Of a stretch of DNA of 10,440 nt, positions 6,168-10,440 are shown piece after piece; position 1 is the stretch's first letter; each line of letters opens with the position of its first letter. The notes beneath the pieces were generated by a model. That model was not told the DNA's origin and searched no databases. It saw only the letters and a list, made by a program, of their open reading frames with translations. This stretch comes from an uncultured Clostridia bacterium. GTDB lineage: Bacteria > Bacillota > Clostridia > Christensenellales > UBA1242. The position numbers were made by a program, and so were the translations under genes. Location: NCBI GenBank assembly GCA_946615295.1, contig CAMOHL010000015.1, forward strand, positions 1 through 10,440. Direction: 5' to 3'.

Positions 6168-8501
6168 ATGCTAAATTTTCGACTATCACAACTAAATGGC
6201 ATTTGGTCAGGTATCACTGATATTTTTGCAGGCATTTGGAATTTGATTGGAATAATTTTTTACTATGTTTTTGTTTGTGGAATTGGCAGAATTGCTGATA
6301 TTTGCCAACTTTTGTTTAGAAAGTTTGCAGGCATTTCAAACAATAATGTGGAAAATGAAGATTTGATTTTTTCGTTGCTTCGTAGCAGTGTAGTAAAAAA
6401 TTTATTCTTTGCATTATTGCTTCTTGCAATTTTCTTATTACTTGTAACAACTTTTGTTGCAGTGATTAAAACTGAATTTGCAAAGGATGGCAACAACAAC
6501 AAGAAAAAAGCAATCAAAGGTGCTTTTAGAGGACTTGTAAATTTTGTTATTGTTCCATTGGTTTGCTTCTTTGGTCTGTTTGTGGGAAACATTTTCTTGA
6601 GAGCTTTGGATGGTGCAACATCTGGAGGTAACAATGTTTTACTTTCACATCAAGTGTTTATGGCTGGTGCTTATAATGCCAACAGAGCAAGATTGAGTGA
6701 AAATAATGGTGATGAAAACAATCCATATACATCTGGTTCATTTGGTAGATTACTTGTGGGAACTGACGGTAACGATGGTAGAGATGGATATGGTAATTTT
6801 GGTGTGTTCTTAGACGATAAGACAGGCTCAAACAAACTTCGTGCAGCCGAAAAAATTGATAACTATTTTATCAATGGTTATACAATTGTTGTAAATCACA
6901 AGACAATAAATAGCACTGAATATGGAGAAGTAAATAGTAGTAATAGTGGAAATGCCCTTGAAACTTCAACATCGGCAAATACACTAGCATTTTCTGAAAC
7001 TGATTTTTATCATGGTGGCAAATCTATTGGTGGAATCTTTGTTGACTATGAGAACAGCAGTGGTTGGACTCATATTAGCTTGGCAAATAATCGTATCACA
7101 TTTGCAGAAGGAGATAAAGTTAGTTTTTCAATTTATAATACAGGACTTGTATTCTACTATTATGACTTGACTTTAACAAGTTTTAATTATTTGATAGAAA
7201 CAATTGCAATGTGTTTCTGTGCATGGACATTGCTCGTAACGATATTGGGACTAATCAAAAGGTTGTTTATGCTTGGAACATTGTTCATAATATCTCCACC
7301 AATTTGTGCACTATATCCACTTGATGATGGAAAGGCACTTGGTGAGTGGAGAAAGGTATTTGTGAAAGAAACCTTAAGTTCTTATTCAGTCGTTGTAGTT
7401 TTGAATATATTTATGTCATTGCTTGCAGTAATAAGCACTTGGACAATATTTGCACCAAATGAATTGGGATTTATCACAGGTTTTGCAAATTATGTAGCCA
7501 GAGTTTTAATAATTATTGCAGGACTTGGATTCTTTAAAGAAGCAACAAAAACAATCGCTGGTATTATCGGTGGTGGTGATGCTTATGGCGATGGTTCAGG
7601 AGCAACAAAAGCATTTACAAAGAACTTAACAAGAGCAGCAGCAGGTGCGGCACTAGCTGGTGGTTTGGCCTTAGGTGGAGCGAAAGTTGCAGGTAAGGCT
7701 ATGGGTAATGCAATGGGTGTTGCTGGAAAGCCAATTAGAAATGCATTCAACAAGAGCAAAGAAAAGGATGATGCTTATGCTCAAGCACATCAGGATGCTT
7801 ATAATAATCAAGAAGTTGAAGGTAAAGCTGTTGATACAAATACCAAAGTGGAAAGTGATGCAAACAGTATGAATAAATCAGAAAGCAAAACCGGCTCTAA
7901 TGCTGAAAAAACCACAGGTAAGGCAGAAAATGCAAAAACAGCAAAAGATGATTCTTCAAATTCAATGAATTCAGGCTCAGCAAAATCATTAGCAAAGCAA
8001 GTTCATTTTGATAGAAAGAAATCTGAATATATAGATAAGATGAATAATAAGTTTAAAGCTATTGAAGAGGATAAGTCTTTAAGCGAAGAAGAAAGAAAAG
8101 CAAAACTTAACAAAGTATATAATGACTATGATAAAAAGATGAATAAAAAGTTCTCTGATGCAAACAGAAAAGTAGCAGAAAGAAAAGATGCTAAGATTGA
8201 TTATAACAATGCTAGAAACGAATTGTCTAGAGCAAGAACTGAAGCATCTACAACTGGTTATAATGTAAGAAGAGGCTGGGGATTTATCAAAAATATTAGT
8301 AGTTCAGTTAAGTCAATTATTCAAGGTGAGTCAAAAGATAAAAAACCTTTGATTTCAAAGGCATGGAATTCTTCAAAATTTACTCCAAAAAGTAAAGAGC
8401 AAATTGAGAAAGAAAAGAAGGCTAAAGCAAATGTTAAACAAGCAAAAGCTAATTTGAAAAGAACAAGTGAAGAATTAGATAAAAAAAATAATGGCAACTA
8501 A
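6168..8501 (+). CDS. VirB6/TrbL-like polytopic membrane protein of a type IV secretion system
   Basis: This 777-residue protein resembles the VirB6/TrbL-like channel components of Gram-positive conjugative elements, which form the inner-membrane platform for DNA or protein export. Hydrophobic segments lie at about 20-40, 78-101, 122-143, 340-362, 366-384, 405-428 and 436-455. IADICQLLFRKFAGI (42-56) after the first segment resembles a motif common in such proteins. Between segments 3 and 4 is a hydrophilic Asn/Ser/Gly-rich loop of about 190 residues, predicted to be outside the cell. An Ala/Gly-rich stretch (488-520) follows the last helix, as in TrbL proteins. The final ~257 residues are highly charged, with likely coiled coils near 610-690 and 740-775. 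The ATG has AAAGGAG 7 nt upstream. The next gene encodes VirB4, which supports the call. Family membership rests on topology, Ala/Gly region and context, not on a catalytic motif. Confidence 0.75.
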   Translation: MLNFRLSQLNGIWSGITDIFAGIWNLIGIIFYYVFVCGIGRIADICQLLFRKFAGISNNNVENEDLIFSLLRSSVVKNLFFALLLLAIFLLLVTTFVAVIKTEFAKDGNNNKKKAIKGAFRGLVNFVIVPLVCFFGLFVGNIFLRALDGATSGGNNVLLSHQVFMAGAYNANRARLSENNGDENNPYTSGSFGRLLVGTDGNDGRDGYGNFGVFLDDKTGSNKLRAAEKIDNYFINGYTIVVNHKTINSTEYGEVNSSNSGNALETSTSANTLAFSETDFYHGGKSIGGIFVDYENSSGWTHISLANNRITFAEGDKVSFSIYNTGLVFYYYDLTLTSFNYLIETIAMCFCAWTLLVTILGLIKRLFMLGTLFIISPPICALYPLDDGKALGEWRKVFVKETLSSYSVVVVLNIFMSLLAVISTWTIFAPNELGFITGFANYVARVLIIIAGLGFFKEATKTIAGIIGGGDAYGDGSGATKAFTKNLTRAAAGAALAGGLALGGAKVAGKAMGNAMGVAGKPIRNAFNKSKEKDDAYAQAHQDAYNNQEVEGKAVDTNTKVESDANSMNKSESKTGSNAEKTTGKAENAKTAKDDSSNSMNSGSAKSLAKQVHFDRKKSEYIDKMNNKFKAIEEDKSLSEEERKAKLNKVYNDYDKKMNKKFSDANRKVAERKDAKIDYNNARNELSRARTEASTTGYNVRRGWGFIKNISSSVKSIIQGESKDKKPLISKAWNSSKFTPKSKEQIEKEKKAKANVKQAKANLKRTSEELDKKNNGN

Positions 8502-8525
8502 AGAATAGTTGATGCTCTAAAATTT

Positions 8526-8559
8526 AAAAAATTGGTCAATTGAATGGCCAATTTTTTTT
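8526..8559 (+). terminator. Intrinsic terminator after the VirB6-like gene
   Basis: AAAAAATTGGTC (8526-8537) pairs with GGCCAATTTTTT (8546-8557) over 12 bp, including one U-G pair, with an 8-nt loop. T's continue to 8559. The G-C-rich top and U-tract make this a convincing rho-independent terminator 25 nt past the stop. It implies that the VirB4 gene downstream is at least partly transcribed separately. Confidence 0.85.
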
Positions 8560-8636
8560 GTTGTGTTTGAATGTCAAAACAAAAGCAATATCTTTACTTG
8601 AATTTTAAATTTGTATTGAAATTTATTATATTTATT

Positions 8637-8664
8637 TTGAAATTAAAAAAATATATTATATAAT
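8637..8664 (+). promoter_or_regulatory. Candidate promoter of the virB4-like gene
   Basis: TTGAAA (8637-8642, 5 of 6), a 16-nt spacer and a perfect TATAAT (8659-8664) lie in a stretch of pure A/T running from 8640 to 8684. Transcription should start near 8671, giving a leader of about 40 nt. This is the only promoter candidate in the window without the TG extension. A 12-bp perfect palindrome AATATATATATT (8666-8677) overlaps the predicted start. It could be an operator or simply a consequence of the AT-only composition. Confidence 0.6.
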
Positions 8665-8710
8665 AAATATATATATTAAAATATGAACAAAATATATTGG
8701 AGAAATTGAT

Positions 8711-10440
8711 ATGGTTAGATACATTCCACGAAAAACCAAAATAAGAATGGAACTTTTGCCACATGTTACACTACCTGATGTTATTGTTGGTGTTTTTTGC
8801 TTGGCAATTTTGGTTTTGATAATAACAAGTAATTTACCATACAAGTGGTTTATTGCACTATCAGCACTAGCATTTGAAGCATTGCTGTATTTTCCACTTG
8901 CTGACGGCGAAAGAGCATACTACACAACAGTTTTGCTATTTAGATTTTTAGCATTCCAAAAAAAGTATTCTAGAGATCCAATGAAGGGTTATGAGAACAT
9001 AAACAAACTCATTCCATATAGACATATAGTAGAAGAAAAATATTTGGACTATGGCGACTACTATGGTATGGTTTTGCAAATCACTCCTGTTGAATTTTTC
9101 CTTTTGACAGAAGAAAAGCAAGATTCTTATATTAGGAGTTTTAAAAATGCACTTTCAAGACTCACAGTTGAACAGGATTGTGAACTTGTAAAAATCAACA
9201 AAGCAGTGTTGTATGATGATTATATTGCTGATGATGAAAAAAAATATGCAGCCCTTATGGAAGCTGCTGAGCAAGGCGAAATAACTCAAAAAGAACTTGA
9301 AGGCAGAACCTATGTTTTCCAATCAAGAGTAAAGCAATATATCGCTGCAAATGAAGAAAATAGAATGTTTGAAGATTGCTACTATTTGGTTGTTTTCGAC
9401 AAGGATAAAACTGCTCTTTATGACACTATGGAGGGTATGCAAACTGCACTTGCAAGTGGTCAAACACCAATAAGAAGCAAAATTTGTATGGCAAAAGATT
9501 TGTCAATTTTCTTGAAGGCAAACTACACAAAGGATTTTGATGAAAGAGAAACCGAAGCCAAGGGAGCAGAAGGTTTGGTTGAATGGACAATGCCTTCAAA
9601 AGTTCAATTCAAAACAGCACAAACAATCATAGAAGGCAAGTCATACAGACATTTTTGTATTACTGACTATCCACTTCAAGTTGGCAATGCTTGGGCATAT
9701 AACATATTCTCAATGCCAGCAACAAAGGTTGTTGTTAAAATCAAGCCAATGATGAGATTTGATGCTGAAAAAGAAGTTGATAAGGCAATTCTTGAAATGG
9801 AAACAAAAACAATGTATTCATCTAGAGAGAGTAAGCAAATCGAAAATGAAACTCATTTGCAAACACTTCGTCAACTTTTGGTTGATATCAAAAACAGCAA
9901 TGAAAATTTGTATAAATGCAATTTCTTTATCACTTGTGAAGATTATATGAAAAAAGAAATGCGAGCACTTTTAAAACAATATGGTTTCAAGAGTAGTGAA
10001 ATGTTCGGCAGACAAGTTGATGCCTTTGTAAGTAGCAATATTTCAAGAATAGACACCGTAAAAAACCATATTAGAGGCATAAATGGAACTCCACTTGCTG
10101 GAATGTTCCCATTCATATCAAACACAATCAGCGACCAAGGTGGTTTCTATTTGGGCTACAATGCAAATGGTAGAGTGTTTGTAAATTTCTTTAGGCGAGA
10201 TGAAGAAAGAGTTAACAGTAACATGATGGTTATTGGAAAGTCAGGTGGAGGAAAATCATTTGCCACAAAAAATATTCTTTCCAATATGGCGGGCGACAAC
10301 AGCCGTATATTCGTTCTTGATCCAGAAAGTGAATATGTTAATCTAGCTCACAATTTGGGTGGAAAAACCATTGATGTCGGTAGTGGACTTCAAGGTAGAA
10401 TCAATCCATTTCACATCACACCAAGTTTAAAGGGCGATGA
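8711..10440 (+). CDS. VirB4-type conjugation ATPase with N-terminal PrgI/VirB3-like domain, 3'-truncated by window edge
   Basis: VirB4 ATPases energise type IV secretion channels at the cytoplasmic membrane. 576 complete residues are visible and the frame is open at the right edge. The Walker A motif GKSGGGKS is at residues 509-516, after NSNMMVI. It is followed by IFVLDPESEY (D537), a conserved VirB4/TraC motif, then INPFHI. The Walker B motif should lie beyond the window. Residues 1-86 contain two hydrophobic helices (about 22-40 and 44-62), preceded by IPRKTKIRMELLPHVTLPD and followed by RFLAFQKKYSRD. This pattern resembles the small PrgI (VirB3-like) protein usually encoded separately just before virB4, so a fusion is inferred. 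The ATG at 8711 has TTGGAG 8 nt upstream. No stop or frameshift occurs in the visible frame. The preceding VirB6-like gene supports the call. Confidence 0.9.
   Translation, partial: MVRYIPRKTKIRMELLPHVTLPDVIVGVFCLAILVLIITSNLPYKWFIALSALAFEALLYFPLADGERAYYTTVLLFRFLAFQKKYSRDPMKGYENINKLIPYRHIVEEKYLDYGDYYGMVLQITPVEFFLLTEEKQDSYIRSFKNALSRLTVEQDCELVKINKAVLYDDYIADDEKKYAALMEAAEQGEITQKELEGRTYVFQSRVKQYIAANEENRMFEDCYYLVVFDKDKTALYDTMEGMQTALASGQTPIRSKICMAKDLSIFLKANYTKDFDERETEAKGAEGLVEWTMPSKVQFKTAQTIIEGKSYRHFCITDYPLQVGNAWAYNIFSMPATKVVVKIKPMMRFDAEKEVDKAILEMETKTMYSSRESKQIENETHLQTLRQLLVDIKNSNENLYKCNFFITCEDYMKKEMRALLKQYGFKSSEMFGRQVDAFVSSNISRIDTVKNHIRGINGTPLAGMFPFISNTISDQGGFYLGYNANGRVFVNFFRRDEERVNSNMMVIGKSGGGKSFATKNILSNMAGDNSRIFVLDPESEYVNLAHNLGGKTIDVGSGLQGRINPFHITPSLKGD

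Noticed and set aside
6263..6634. 123-residue minus-strand open frame opposite the VirB6-like gene
   Set aside because: It mirrors the hydrophobic coding sequence of the sense gene and lacks a start signal.
7675..7872. 65-residue + strand frame inside the VirB6-like gene
   Set aside because: It is an alternate-frame shadow of the Ala/Gly-rich and charged region, with a Met/Lys/Ile-rich meaningless sequence.
8683..8709. 8-codon frame ending just before the virB4 ATG
   Set aside because: No ribosome site upstream and no sign of an attenuator; chance in AT-rich sequence.
1..10440. Recoding of TGA as tryptophan (Mycoplasma-like code)
   Set aside because: Tryptophans in all genes are TGG and no in-frame TGA occurs, so the standard bacterial code fits.

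Overview
The window is AT-rich, fully coding on the + strand, and uses the standard bacterial code: tryptophan is TGG, and the six visible stop codons are TAA or TAG. Strong AAGGAG/GGAG ribosome sites, intrinsic terminators with U-tracts, a Sec/SPII lipoprotein and Gram-positive-type conjugation proteins point to a low-GC Bacillota (Firmicutes). An uncultured gut-type Clostridia or Bacilli member is plausible, but the species cannot be named from this stretch.

Left part (1-3832) is mostly housekeeping: the 3' end of nth (endonuclease III, base-excision repair), obg (ribosome-associated GTPase), a yhbY/CRS1-type ribosome-associated RNA-binding protein, and a class I SAM-dependent methyltransferase resembling the Methyltransf_32 group. 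This part ends in a strong terminator that overlaps the methyltransferase stop codon.

Right part (3833-10440) looks like a cell-envelope and type IV secretion locus. It holds a 705-residue lipoprotein of unknown function with an Asn/Gln-rich tether, a 777-residue polytopic VirB6/TrbL-like membrane protein, and the first 576 residues of a VirB4-type ATPase. The VirB4 carries a two-helix PrgI/VirB3-like domain fused at its N-terminus. The expected working model is that VirB6-like forms the membrane channel platform, the PrgI-VirB4 fusion powers it, and the lipoprotein sits on the outer face of the membrane. The link to the lipoprotein rests only on adjacency. No relaxase, coupling protein, integrase or attachment site is visible, and the locus continues past the right edge.

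Regulation: the genes do not form one tight operon. Each of the six gaps is 75-221 bp, and each holds a plausible sigma-A-type promoter; five of the six have an extended -10 (TGn-TAnAnT-like). Four gaps contain terminator-like hairpins, three of them convincing. Eight A-tracts repeating about every 10 bp lie upstream of obg and should bend the DNA. No tRNA, rRNA, CRISPR array, insertion sequence or minus-strand gene was found.
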